Shown: positions 1-7,065, numbered from the stretch's first letter. The stretch: DNA of 16,206 bases from a bacterium (GCA_024408905.1 JAKSUP010000008.1:1-16206); one strand, 5' to 3'. Numbers and translations: made by a program. Notes: generated by a model from the sequence alone, not told the origin.

Positions 1-540
1 TTCTCCCTTTTTTCCAACATTTACGGATAAATTCATTGGTGACACAGTACCATTTATATTTACAGCTGTGATATTATCTTCAGCAGTAATTTTAACATTT
101 TCACCATCAACAAAGCTTCTCATTTCCGTATTGTCTTTTGCACGTGTGAATTTTGACTTAACTACCGGTTTGCCTTCTTTTAGCCCACTTACAGATGTAG
201 CAGAACTCATTATTTCTTTATCACCATTTTTTACCGTAAATTTTGCAATTGTAAATCCCTGTTTTGATTGTTTAGCACCAACTTTAACGATAGCTTCCGG
301 ATATTTTTGTGCTACTTTATCAATTTCTTCAAAAGCCTTGCCAAAGCCCCCTAAAGAACTTAAAACATCAGTGGCTTTTTTGCCTTTACCACCTAGTAAA
401 TTCCCGATTTCTTCTCCAATTGCCTTTGGATGTTCTTTTAGCATCTTTGTTACATCTGTGATTTTAACTTCTGCCCCAACAGCTTTTCCACTTTGAAGTG
501 CTTTTTTTAGTGTACCTAATAACAATTTTTCAATTCCCAT
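1..540 (-). CDS. Hypothetical protein, N-terminal 180 residues (runs off the left edge)
   Basis: The reverse strand is open from an ATG at 540 down to the window edge, giving 180 codons without a stop, so the gene is incomplete at its C-terminus. An AAGGAG ribosome site with ATATT-type spacing precedes the ATG (complement of about 546-552) and fixes the start. The protein begins MGIEKLLLGTLKKALQSGKA, has no signal peptide, and its first 90 residues look helical with a Gly/Lys-rich stretch (GNLLGGKGKK). From about residue 100 the sequence becomes beta-rich and polar (KFTVKNGDKEIMSSATSVSG). I do not recognise the family and assign no function. It diverges from the small XRE regulator at 824, and the two palindromes between them make it a plausible target of that regulator. 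Confidence 0.8.
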   Translation of the reverse strand, partial: MGIEKLLLGTLKKALQSGKAVGAEVKITDVTKMLKEHPKAIGEEIGNLLGGKGKKATDVLSSLGGFGKAFEEIDKVAQKYPEAIVKVGAKQSKQGFTIAKFTVKNGDKEIMSSATSVSGLKEGKPVVKSKFTRAKDNTEMRSFVDGENVKITAEDNITAVNINGTVSPMNLSVNVGKKGE

Positions 541-693
541 AATATTTCTCCTTTTTTTTATTTAATTGCGTACAAACTTTTATAAACGTTCTCTAATATC
601 CCCGTTTATTCTTTTTTGTCCCAGTGTTTAGAATTCTAATCCCGTGTTGTATTTATATAAAGTAAATATTGAACTAAAAATTGCTTAGTTTTC

Positions 694-708
694 TGATGAA
701 TTACATCA
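694..708. promoter_or_regulatory. Palindromic operator-like site 1
   Basis: The sequence TGATGAATTACATCA has perfect 5-bp inverted arms (TGATG/CATCA). It matches the site at 799-813 at 13 of 15 positions. The centre-to-centre distance is 105 bp, about ten helical turns, so two bound dimers could face the same side of the DNA. The likely ligand is the XRE protein encoded at 824; this is inference from proximity and symmetry. Confidence 0.5.
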
Positions 709-798
709 TATATTATTGAAATATAGATATAATAAGACATTACGGATTTACAAAACTTAATATATTATGATTTAAAGAATTGAATTTTGAATTAAAAA

Positions 799-813
799 TG
801 ATGTAATACATCA
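799..813. promoter_or_regulatory. Palindromic operator-like site 2
   Basis: The sequence TGATGTAATACATCA is a perfect palindrome with 7-bp arms around a central A. It ends one base before the AGAAGG ribosome site of the regulator gene at 824, so a bound protein would block the promoter or early elongation. This position is typical of autorepression by small XRE regulators. No convincing -35/-10 pair could be fixed in this AT-rich spacer. Confidence 0.55.
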
Positions 814-823
814 GAAGGCATAA

Positions 824-1153
824 ATGAATATAAAAAAAGAACTTGGTGAAAAAATTAAACGATTAAGGAAAAGAAGTGGATATACTCAAGAAAAACTTGC
901 AGAGCTAATTGATATTTCTCCTCGTAATTTAAGTAATATCGAACAGGGAATTACATTTGTTAAATCAGAGACTCTTGAAAATATTATTAAAGCTTTGAAT
1001 GTTACAACCGAGGAACTTTTTGCGAATGACCATATTAAATCGTCTGATGAATTAATTGATGAAATATGTTTAAGATTAAATAATATTAAAAAAGATAAGT
1101 ATTCTTTAGAAAAAATTTATAGAATTGTTAAATGTTTAACTGATGAATGTTAA
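824..1153 (+). CDS. XRE-family helix-turn-helix transcriptional regulator
   Basis: This 109-residue protein carries a Cro/C1-type helix-turn-helix at about residues 6-65. The recognisable run is GYTQEKLAELIDISPRNLSN followed by IEQG, then the helix SETLENIIKALNV, ending in the usual TTEELF. The C-terminal 40 residues (helical, Lys/Glu/Ile-rich) may mediate dimerisation. The ATG has an AGAAGG ribosome site about 5 bases upstream. It is transcribed away from the gene at 1-540 across a 283-bp spacer containing two matched 15-bp palindromes, one adjoining its ribosome site. This suggests a self-regulating, possibly divergently acting repressor. The domain family is clear; the regulon and signal are unknown. 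Confidence 0.9.
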   Translation: MNIKKELGEKIKRLRKRSGYTQEKLAELIDISPRNLSNIEQGITFVKSETLENIIKALNVTTEELFANDHIKSSDELIDEICLRLNNIKKDKYSLEKIYRIVKCLTDEC

Positions 1154-1170
1154 GACTATTAAAATTATTT

Positions 1171-1199
1171 TTAACATTTTGGTATCTTTGTTCTATTAT
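1171..1199 (+). promoter_or_regulatory. Sigma70-type promoter of the SurA-like/ssb/kinase/pdxA operon
   Basis: A TTAACA box (1171-1176) is followed after exactly 17 bp by TATTAT (1194-1199). Each hexamer matches the vegetative consensus at 5 of 6 positions. Transcription would start near 1206, leaving a leader of about 50 nt before the ATG at 1257. It lies directly downstream of the regulator gene's stop, so the operon probably has its own promoter. Confidence 0.6.
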
Positions 1200-1256
1200 A
1201 TAAGTAAGACTATCAGTTCTTATAAGTAATAAGAGTTTTATAAAAGGAGTATATAT

Positions 1257-2369
1257 ATGAAGAAAATTTTAACATGTGCAGCTTTGTCCGTAGCGTTGCT
1301 ATCAGGATGTACGTTTATGCATAAAGATAGTGAAATTATTAAAGTAAATGGTGAGGCAATCACTCAAAGCGAATTTGATACAGCAATAGATAGAGCAATA
1401 GACAATTCTCCTATGGCTGCATTTGGTGGTTCACAAAATTTGACTAAATCCGATGACAATCCGATGTACGTAATATTCAAAGATAGAGTAGTTAATGAAT
1501 TGATTATAAAAGCTTTGTTAGATCAAGAAATTCAAAAGCGTGGAATTAAGGTATCAAATGATGATATTGAGCAAGAAATGAAATCTGTTATTGATAAAGT
1601 TGGTTCTAAAGAACAATTAAATTCAATATTGAAAGAAAGAAAAGTCTCAAATGCACAATTTACTGAGGATTTAAAAACTCAAATTAAAATTAAAAAATTA
1701 ATTGATAGTATTCAAGAAGTTAAAGTTTCCGATTCTGAAGCAGAAAAATATTATAATTCACATAAAGCTATGTTCAAACAAGGCGAGCGTGTAAGAGCAT
1801 CTCATATCCTAATTTCAGCAGACATGTTAGAAACGATTAGAAACATTAGAGCTAAAAATAAGGATATTACCCCTGAAGAATTAAATAAAAAAGTCGAAGA
1901 GCATTTAGACGCACAAAAGAAAAAGGCTGAAAATATATTAGCTCAAGTTAAGGCTAATCCTAATAAATTTGAAGAAATCGCAAGAAAATCTTCAGATGAC
2001 AAAGTAAGTGGCGAACGTGGCGGCGAACTTGGTTATTTTGAAAGAGATAAAATGGTTCCTGAATTTTCAAAAGAAGCATTTTCTATGAAACCGAATACAA
2101 TTTCTGATAAATTAGTTCAAACACAATATGGTTATCATATTATCAAAGTGACAGACAGGGTTGAACCGGGTATTACACCATTTGCAAAAATAAAAGAAGA
2201 AATTAAATTCTACTTAACAACAGAACAGCAAGTTAAAGTTTTAAATAATCTAACTCAAGGCTTGATGAAAAATGCGAAAATTGACTATGTAAATGAATCA
2301 TATAAACCGGACGCTAATTTAGCAAAAAAAGTAGCAGAATTACAACAACAATCAAATAGCAAAAAGTAG
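1257..2369 (+). CDS. SurA/PrsA-like parvulin-type peptidyl-prolyl isomerase lipoprotein
   Basis: The 370-residue protein starts with a lipoprotein signal peptide: basic MKK, a hydrophobic stretch, and the lipobox LSGC with the lipidated cysteine at residue 18. A SurA_N-like chaperone segment follows (VNGEAITQSEFD, then long helices to about 170). A single parvulin domain spans about residues 176-300, with the signatures RASHILISA, GGELGYF and QYGYHIIKV. The domain has a roughly 35-residue charged helical insertion after its first strand. The expected role is assisting folding of exported proteins in the periplasm or at the outer membrane. An AAAGGAG ribosome site precedes the ATG. It is the first gene of a four-gene operon, 14 bp before ssb. 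E. coli SurA has two parvulin domains; this one has one, as in PrsA. The exact orthology is therefore open. Confidence 0.9.
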   Translation: MKKILTCAALSVALLSGCTFMHKDSEIIKVNGEAITQSEFDTAIDRAIDNSPMAAFGGSQNLTKSDDNPMYVIFKDRVVNELIIKALLDQEIQKRGIKVSNDDIEQEMKSVIDKVGSKEQLNSILKERKVSNAQFTEDLKTQIKIKKLIDSIQEVKVSDSEAEKYYNSHKAMFKQGERVRASHILISADMLETIRNIRAKNKDITPEELNKKVEEHLDAQKKKAENILAQVKANPNKFEEIARKSSDDKVSGERGGELGYFERDKMVPEFSKEAFSMKPNTISDKLVQTQYGYHIIKVTDRVEPGITPFAKIKEEIKFYLTTEQQVKVLNNLTQGLMKNAKIDYVNESYKPDANLAKKVAELQQQSNSKK

Positions 2370-2383
2370 ACAAGGAGATATAG

Positions 2384-2710
2384 ATGAATACAGCAACAAT
2401 AGTTGGCAGGGCAGGACAAGATGCTGAAATAAGATATTTTGAATCAGGAAAAGTAAAAACTAATTTTTCATTAGCAGTAAATCGTTGGGATTCAAAAAGT
2501 AAAGAAGAAGTTACCGATTGGTATAATATTGAGGTTTGGGATAAACAAGCCGAATTCGCCGGTGAGTATGTTAAGAAAGGCAGACAAGTTGTCGTTGATG
2601 GCAGAATTTCTGTTAACAAATGGACAGACCAATCAGGTGAAGAAAAAGAACGCTTTATAATAGTTGCGAATAATGTAAGATTATTGGGTTCAAAAAGAGA
2701 TTCTGAATAA
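2384..2710 (+). CDS. ssb: Single-stranded DNA-binding protein (short form)
   Basis: This 108-residue protein is an OB-fold SSB. The N-terminus MNTATIVGRAGQDAEIRYFE, the core TNFSLAVNRW, the DWYNIEVWDKQAEFAGEYV segment and the VDGRISVNKW strand follow the family order. SSB binds and protects single-stranded DNA in replication, repair and recombination. It stops just after the OB fold (SKRDSE) and has no long Gly/Gln-rich linker and no DDDIPF-type C-terminal tip, which classical SSBs use to recruit partners. An AAGGAGA ribosome site precedes the ATG. Its stop shares a base with the next gene's start (TAATG), so translation is probably coupled. It could be the only SSB or an accessory paralogue; a genome-wide check would settle that. 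Confidence 0.9.
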   Translation: MNTATIVGRAGQDAEIRYFESGKVKTNFSLAVNRWDSKSKEEVTDWYNIEVWDKQAEFAGEYVKKGRQVVVDGRISVNKWTDQSGEEKERFIIVANNVRLLGSKRDSE

Positions 2711-4014
2711 TGATATTTTCTGACTTAGTAGGTATAATTGCAGATGATTTGACAGGTGCAAATGATACGGCACTTCAATTTCAACAGCAAGGTGCTAATA
2801 CCAAAATTCTACTTGATATAGAAAGTGTTCCGAAGGTAAAAGCAGGCACTGAAGTTTGGGCACTATCGACTGAATCAAGGAATATCCCGTCTGGGGATGC
2901 TGTGATTAATGTAGGTAAAGCCGTAAAAGTTTTCACGGATAATTTTTCTTTTGATTATTATTACAAGAAAATTGATTCAACCTTGCGTGGAAATATTGCA
3001 ATGGAAACCCTTGCGATGTTGGACATTCTTCAATATGATGCAGCAATCGTAATTCCTGCGTTTCCACAAGAAGGCCGAATTACGGTTGGTGGATATCATT
3101 TAGCAAAAGGTGTCCCAATTGGTAGAACTGAAATGGCAATTGACCCCAAAGCACCTATTACAGAATCGCATGTTCCGACTCTGCTTCGTTCTCAAATTTT
3201 TGAAATGCTGGGTGATGTTGTAGGAACAATTGATTTGAAAACCATTTTGAATGGTGCCGGCCCGATTTTAATGCGAATTAACGAACTTATTGAAGAGGGT
3301 AAGCTTTTAATCGTAGCTGATGCTACAACATTAACAGATATTGAACAAATTGCATTGGCAGTCAAAAAATGTGAGAAAAAGATTTTGCCAACAGGTACTG
3401 CTGCAGGTGCTCAAGTTTTTGCAAAGTATTGGCTGGCAGGTGTTGAACAAGAGGAATCAGAAGTTCATACAGGCAAACTTCCAAAATTTATAGTATCAGG
3501 TACTGCAACACAAATTACAGCAAGACAAATTGTAAAATTAGAAAAATCCGAAGATTACAAAGATATTAAGTTTATTGCTTTAAAAACAAAAGATATCTTA
3601 GCCGGTGTTAATGATGAACTTGTAGAGAATGTTATATCAAACTTGCAAAATAATGGAACCGTTTGTGTTCATACGTCAAATTTAGTCGCAAATTTTGATG
3701 GTTTCTCTGATGTATCTTTGAATGCAGAATTGACAAAAGAAAAATTCGCAAGTTTGATAACAGATTATCTTGGCGAGTTAACAAAACGTGTTACCGATAG
3801 AATAAATGTAATATTGGTTACATTGGGTGGAGAAACTTCATACAAGTGTTGTAAAGCCATTAATTCTACTGAATTGCGTGTTGTAGACGAAGTTGCGCCT
3901 GCAATTTCTCTTTGCGCAGATTTGAATAATAAGTGGATTATTACAAAATCAGGGAATTTGGGTAATGCAAACACTTTGACAGAGATACTTAATTATTTGG
4001 TGCAACATGAGTGA
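2710..4014 (+). CDS. DUF1537 four-carbon acid sugar kinase (D-threonate/D-erythronate kinase type)
   Basis: The 434-residue protein matches the DUF1537 sugar kinase family in length and layout. The N-terminal substrate domain begins VGIIADDLTGANDTA (residues 7-21) and contains the family motif KKIDSTLRGN (86-95). The C-terminal nucleotide domain starts near FIVSGTATQITARQI and carries the LGGET glycine motif and a KSGNLG loop, where KSGNFG is more usual. Known members phosphorylate D-threonate, D-erythronate or related four-carbon acids at the 4-position with ATP in the cytoplasm. The gene starts in the ssb stop codon and overlaps the PdxA-family gene by 8 bp. This is the same kinase/dehydrogenase pair described for acid sugar catabolism. 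Family assignment is firm; the exact substrate is inferred. Confidence 0.88.
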   Translation: MIFSDLVGIIADDLTGANDTALQFQQQGANTKILLDIESVPKVKAGTEVWALSTESRNIPSGDAVINVGKAVKVFTDNFSFDYYYKKIDSTLRGNIAMETLAMLDILQYDAAIVIPAFPQEGRITVGGYHLAKGVPIGRTEMAIDPKAPITESHVPTLLRSQIFEMLGDVVGTIDLKTILNGAGPILMRINELIEEGKLLIVADATTLTDIEQIALAVKKCEKKILPTGTAAGAQVFAKYWLAGVEQEESEVHTGKLPKFIVSGTATQITARQIVKLEKSEDYKDIKFIALKTKDILAGVNDELVENVISNLQNNGTVCVHTSNLVANFDGFSDVSLNAELTKEKFASLITDYLGELTKRVTDRINVILVTLGGETSYKCCKAINSTELRVVDEVAPAISLCADLNNKWIITKSGNLGNANTLTEILNYLVQHE

Positions 4015-4942
4015 TTATTCTGAAAAAATTGCAATAACGACAGGCGATCCTAATGGCATTGGAGCCGAAATTACAATTAAAGCTTTAAACTTATTGAATT
4101 TGCCTTCAAATAATATTGTAATTATTTCAAATTCTAAAGTTTTGAATAACTATGGAAAATTAAATAATGACTATGAAATTATTGAAGTAGATTTTGATGG
4201 CAGAATTGAACAAGGTTGTGTTAGAGAAAATGCAGGAGATTTTGCGTTTAGATGTTTGCAAAAAGCTTGTGAAATTAAACCAAAATATATTGTTACAGCA
4301 CCGACCTCTAAAGAAGCTATGAATATTGCAGGCCACAATTATAGTGGGCAAACTGAGGTTCTTGAACACTTTTTGGCGCACGATGGTCAAAAAGCAGAAA
4401 TGCTTTTTGTGTCAAAAGATTTTCGAGTACTTTTATTGACCAGACATTGTGCCTTAAAAGATGTAAGTAAAACTATTACAAAAGAATATTTACTGGAAAA
4501 AATAGAACGCCTGAGAAGTTATTTTCAAAATAAACTTAATATAAGAAAACCGTCTTTCGCTCTGTGTGCATTAAACCCTCACTCCGGCGAGAACGGTTTG
4601 ATAGGTGAAGAAGAACAAAAAGTGATAATTCCAACTGTTGAATTATTAAGAGAGCGTGGAATAAATATTACTAACCCACTTCCTGCAGACACTCTTTTTG
4701 CAGATGGGATACATAAATATTTAAACAACGAAACTATGCCATACGATTGTTATATAGCGTGCTACCATGATCAAGGACTAATCCCTATAAAATCTATAGC
4801 CTTAGAAAAAACTGTAAATATGACAATAGGGTTGGATATAATTAGAACTTCCCCTAGTCACGGCACTGCTTTTGATATTGCAGGAAAAAATATAGCTAAT
4901 CCTGCTTCTATGATTGAGGCGATAAAAACCTGTATGTATTGA
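4007..4942 (+). CDS. PdxA-family dehydrogenase (probable 4-phospho-D-threonate/erythronate dehydrogenase)
   Basis: The 311-residue protein has the PdxA hallmarks: ITTGDPNGIGAEI at the N-terminus, APTSKEA and GHNYSGQTE (98-117), NPHSGENG (190-197), PLPADTLF and CYHDQGLIP (252-260), and RTSPSHGTAFDIAGK near the C-terminus. The three metal-binding histidines are present as His147 (LLLTRHCALKD), His192 and His254. PdxA oxidises 4-phosphohydroxy-L-threonine in vitamin B6 synthesis. The PdxA2 subgroup oxidises 4-phospho-D-threonate or -erythronate to dihydroxyacetone phosphate and CO2. The 8-bp overlap with the DUF1537 kinase favours the PdxA2 role. If the genome lacks a second pdxA, a role in pyridoxal phosphate synthesis should be reconsidered. 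It is the last gene of the operon. Confidence 0.88.
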   Translation: MSDYSEKIAITTGDPNGIGAEITIKALNLLNLPSNNIVIISNSKVLNNYGKLNNDYEIIEVDFDGRIEQGCVRENAGDFAFRCLQKACEIKPKYIVTAPTSKEAMNIAGHNYSGQTEVLEHFLAHDGQKAEMLFVSKDFRVLLLTRHCALKDVSKTITKEYLLEKIERLRSYFQNKLNIRKPSFALCALNPHSGENGLIGEEEQKVIIPTVELLRERGINITNPLPADTLFADGIHKYLNNETMPYDCYIACYHDQGLIPIKSIALEKTVNMTIGLDIIRTSPSHGTAFDIAGKNIANPASMIEAIKTCMY

Positions 4943-5005
4943 TTTTATTATATCTGAGAGAACTATTAAGATTTGTAACAAATTATTTTAACTCTGAAAT
5001 CGGCT

Positions 5006-5034
5006 ATCTTATATAAACTTTATATATATAAGAT
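5006..5034 (+). promoter_or_regulatory. AT-rich inverted repeat upstream of the OmpA-like gene
   Basis: ATCTTATATA (5006-5015) and TATATAAGAT (5025-5034) are perfect 10-bp inverted arms around a 9-base loop. The repeat lies 24 bp before the ATG at 5059, just ahead of the GAGG ribosome site. It could be an operator, or a leader hairpin if transcription starts upstream. A weak TTAACT-18-TATAAA promoter-like pair (4988-4993, 5012-5017) overlaps it. No T-run follows, so it is not an intrinsic terminator for pdxA. Confidence 0.35.
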
Positions 5035-5058
5035 GTAATATAAGACGAGGTAAGAGCT

Positions 5059-6483
5059 ATGAATGCTATGAACAACACAACAAGATACAGATTGTTAGGT
5101 ATCCCACATTTACCGTCTACAGTAGGAAGTGGTAAATCAGTTGTAAATAACTACACTATTAATAACTATAATAGTGGCAGATGTGGTTGTTATGGCAGCG
5201 CATTATTTGGCTACGGTTTTAACAATTGTGGCTGTGGCTTTGGCTTTGGTAATATTGGCAATTACTTCAAATTTGGTTTTGGCATGGGCTTGGCAAATCT
5301 TGCAACAGGCCTGCTTGGCTTCGGTGTAAACTGGCTAATGAATGGCATATCTACAGGAAACTGGAGATTGAATAATTGTGGCTACGGCATGGGCTATGGC
5401 TTTGGTAACGGCAGCTACTGGGGTGGCGGCTATTACACCCCTGGTACTGACGGAACAGAGCGAGGTGGAAGAGTTAAATCCAAAAACGATATAGATAACG
5501 CAAAATTTGCTCCACTAATTACAAAAATTAGAGGCTTAAAAAATGATAAAGATTTGACACCTGCAAAGATTCAAGCAGTATACAAAGAAATCTTAGATGA
5601 TATTAAAAACACAGATAACAATCATAAAGATTCAGATGTGGCAACATATCAAGCATTATTGAATGATTTGGATGATATCATAGCAGATAAAGGCTATACA
5701 GTAGATAAAAAAACGGGTGCTGTAACTGATCCAAATGCTCCTGTAGTTGAAAGTGACAATGAAGGAAACGGAAGTGCTATTCCTTTAACTAATGAGCAGA
5801 TAGAAGCTATAAAAGCAGCATCTACTCCAGACGAGTTGATCGATGAATTAGATGGCGTAGATTTAACAAAATTGTCTGATGATGATTTAGCTACTATAAA
5901 AGCTCAATTACAATCTGTTGTTGATGATTGTGATAATAAAGATGAATTGAATGGTTTATTAAATGCTGTTAAAGGTAATCCTACGTTAAAAGCGATTGTT
6001 CAAAAAAAGATAAATGAACTAGAAGAAGCAGAAAAAGCAAAAGAACCTAAAACGTTGAGTGACGATGATATCAAAGCTTTAGCAGTGAAGCTAAACGAAA
6101 TCGATGGTATTAAAGCTGAAGTAAAAGGAAAAGAAATTAAATTAACAGCTATTTTATTTGAACACGCAAGTGCAGACTTACAAAGTTCAGCAATAACAAA
6201 ATTAAATGCAATATTGGCTCAAATAAAAGGCACTGGATATAAATCAGTAGTATCTCACGGATATACAAATACTAAAGGTGATGACAAAGGATATGATAAT
6301 AAAGGTCTGAGTGATCGCAGAGCAAAAGCTGTATCAGAGTATTTGAACAAAAATGATGAAATAAATGACAATGATAATGCTTATATTGAAGTAGGTCACG
6401 GATCAGATAATGTAGTTAAAAAAGCAGATGATAATGAAGACTTCGATGCATCAAGAAGAACAGAAATTGTGATAACATTCTAA
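5059..6483 (+). CDS. OmpA-domain protein with Gly/Asn/Cys-rich N-terminus
   Basis: The 474-residue protein has three parts. Residues 30-130 are low complexity, rich in Gly, Asn, Phe and Tyr, with CxC pairs at Cys42/44 and Cys57/59 and a further Cys107. This segment contains a short hydrophobic stretch (GMGLANLATGLLGFGVNWLM) that could insert in a membrane. Residues 140-350 are acidic and mostly helical. The C-terminal 120 residues look OmpA-like: GYTNTKG, then NKGLSDRRAKAVSEYL, then RRTEIVITF at the very end. The family's peptidoglycan-contacting Asp in GHTD is replaced by Asn (GYTN), while the Arg of LSxRRA is kept. There is no recognisable signal peptide, so the export route is unclear. Its role may be envelope anchoring, but that is inference. 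A GAGG site precedes the ATG. Confidence 0.8.
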   Translation: MNAMNNTTRYRLLGIPHLPSTVGSGKSVVNNYTINNYNSGRCGCYGSALFGYGFNNCGCGFGFGNIGNYFKFGFGMGLANLATGLLGFGVNWLMNGISTGNWRLNNCGYGMGYGFGNGSYWGGGYYTPGTDGTERGGRVKSKNDIDNAKFAPLITKIRGLKNDKDLTPAKIQAVYKEILDDIKNTDNNHKDSDVATYQALLNDLDDIIADKGYTVDKKTGAVTDPNAPVVESDNEGNGSAIPLTNEQIEAIKAASTPDELIDELDGVDLTKLSDDDLATIKAQLQSVVDDCDNKDELNGLLNAVKGNPTLKAIVQKKINELEEAEKAKEPKTLSDDDIKALAVKLNEIDGIKAEVKGKEIKLTAILFEHASADLQSSAITKLNAILAQIKGTGYKSVVSHGYTNTKGDDKGYDNKGLSDRRAKAVSEYLNKNDEINDNDNAYIEVGHGSDNVVKKADDNEDFDASRRTEIVITF

Positions 6484-6548
6484 AAAACAAGATTAACAAA
6501 TTTATATAAATTTATATTAGATAATTTACTTAGTTAAAATAACAATAT

Positions 6549-6610
6549 GTCACCCTGAATTCATTTCAGGGTCTGTTGTTTAAAAAGAATTGTTATAGAT
6601 TGAGGTGACA
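6549..6610. repeat. Palindromic repeat element, TGTCACC termini
   Basis: This 62-bp segment is bounded by TGTCACC (6549-6555) and its inverse GGTGACA (6604-6610). It contains a hairpin with 8-bp arms ACCCTGAA/TTCAGGGT (6552-6559, 6565-6572) and a 5-base loop. Its first 27 bases align with the neighbouring element at 6619-6645 read on the other strand. This looks like a dispersed intergenic repeat, possibly a small non-autonomous element. It follows the OmpA-like gene and might also act as a weak terminator. Confidence 0.6.
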
Positions 6611-6618
6611 CGTTAATA

Positions 6619-6645
6619 AGATTCCGAAACCAGTTCGGAATGACA
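6619..6645 (-). repeat. Palindromic repeat element, TGTCATTCC type
   Basis: ATTCCGAA (6621-6628) and TTCGGAAT (6634-6641) form an 8-bp stem with a 5-base loop. Read on the minus strand it begins TGTCATTCCGAAC and ends GGAATCT, the same frame as TGTCACCCTGAAT...AGGGTCT at 6549-6575. The two differ mainly by paired changes in the stem, so the hairpin shape is conserved while its sequence varies. It is a member of the same dispersed family in inverted orientation. Confidence 0.6.
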
Positions 6646-6650
6646 TTAAT

Positions 6651-6854
6651 TTATACCTTCCAAAGTCCCTCTTTTATAAATGAATAGCGGGACTTTTTTT
6701 CTGGTTCAATTGTTGAGTTCTTAATATTTGCCAAAAAATCACCCAGATTGTGTTTAGGGTTTGATATGTACACATTCTTATTAACAGGACTAAGTATCTC
6801 GCCGGATGAGATTAGTCCAGTGACAACTTCCTCAGATGTTAATTCCTTATACAA
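6651..6854 (-). CDS. Small hypothetical protein, TTG start
   Basis: This 67-residue reading frame starts at a TTG (complement of 6852-6854) preceded by a perfect AGAGGAG ribosome site with 7-base spacing. That site is the main reason to accept it. The protein begins with YKELTSEEVVTGLISSGEIL and ends RYSFIKEGLWKV. It has no signal peptide or membrane segment, and I do not recognise it. It lies alone on the minus strand between two plus-strand genes and ends 5 bp from a palindromic repeat, so it may be the remnant of a longer gene. Codon use is ordinary for the window. Confidence 0.5.
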   Translation of the reverse strand: MYKELTSEEVVTGLISSGEILSPVNKNVYISNPKHNLGDFLANIKNSTIEPEKKSRYSFIKEGLWKV

Positions 6855-6925
6855 ACTTAAACTCCTCTGTATATTTTGATTTTAGCATTTAATTTTCATG
6901 TGTGCAATAAAAAATTCCACCTAAA

Positions 6926-6943
6926 GTTAGAGAAATTTCTAAC
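6926..6943. promoter_or_regulatory. Inverted repeat in the flagellin upstream region
   Basis: GTTAGA (6926-6931) and TCTAAC (6938-6943) are perfect 6-bp arms around GAAATT. The site lies about 180 bp before the flagellin ATG and about 70 bp before the small minus-strand gene's TTG. It could be an operator for either gene. The evidence is symmetry alone. Confidence 0.25.
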
Positions 6944-7044
6944 TATATTAGAATTTTATTTATCAATAAAAAGTTTTAGTATGTTAATGTGAAGGAATAA
7001 GGTTTATTTTATATTTACCCCACACCCACACAAATTAATATTTG

Positions 7045-7065
7045 ACGTGCAGCTAAGCTGCAGGT
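7045..7065. promoter_or_regulatory. GC-rich palindrome in the flagellin leader
   Basis: TGCAGCTAAGCTGCA (7048-7062) is a perfect palindrome with 7-bp arms around a single A. Pairing continues outside one mismatch (AC at 7045-7046 with GT at 7064-7065). It stands out as GC-rich in an AT-rich upstream region, 60 bp before the flagellin ATG. A TTGACG hexamer (7042-7047) overlaps its left edge and could be a -35 box, but the -10 at the right distance (TCGTAT) is poor. It is a candidate operator or leader hairpin for flagellin expression. Confidence 0.4.

Noticed and set aside
68..496. Plus-strand reading frame of 142 codons near the left edge
   Set aside because: It is antisense to the minus-strand gene at 1-540, which has a proper ribosome site and a better protein composition.
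6498..6513. AAATTTATATAAATTT palindrome after the OmpA-like gene as a terminator
   Set aside because: It is made only of A and T in an AT-rich spacer, with no T-run; chance is a sufficient explanation.
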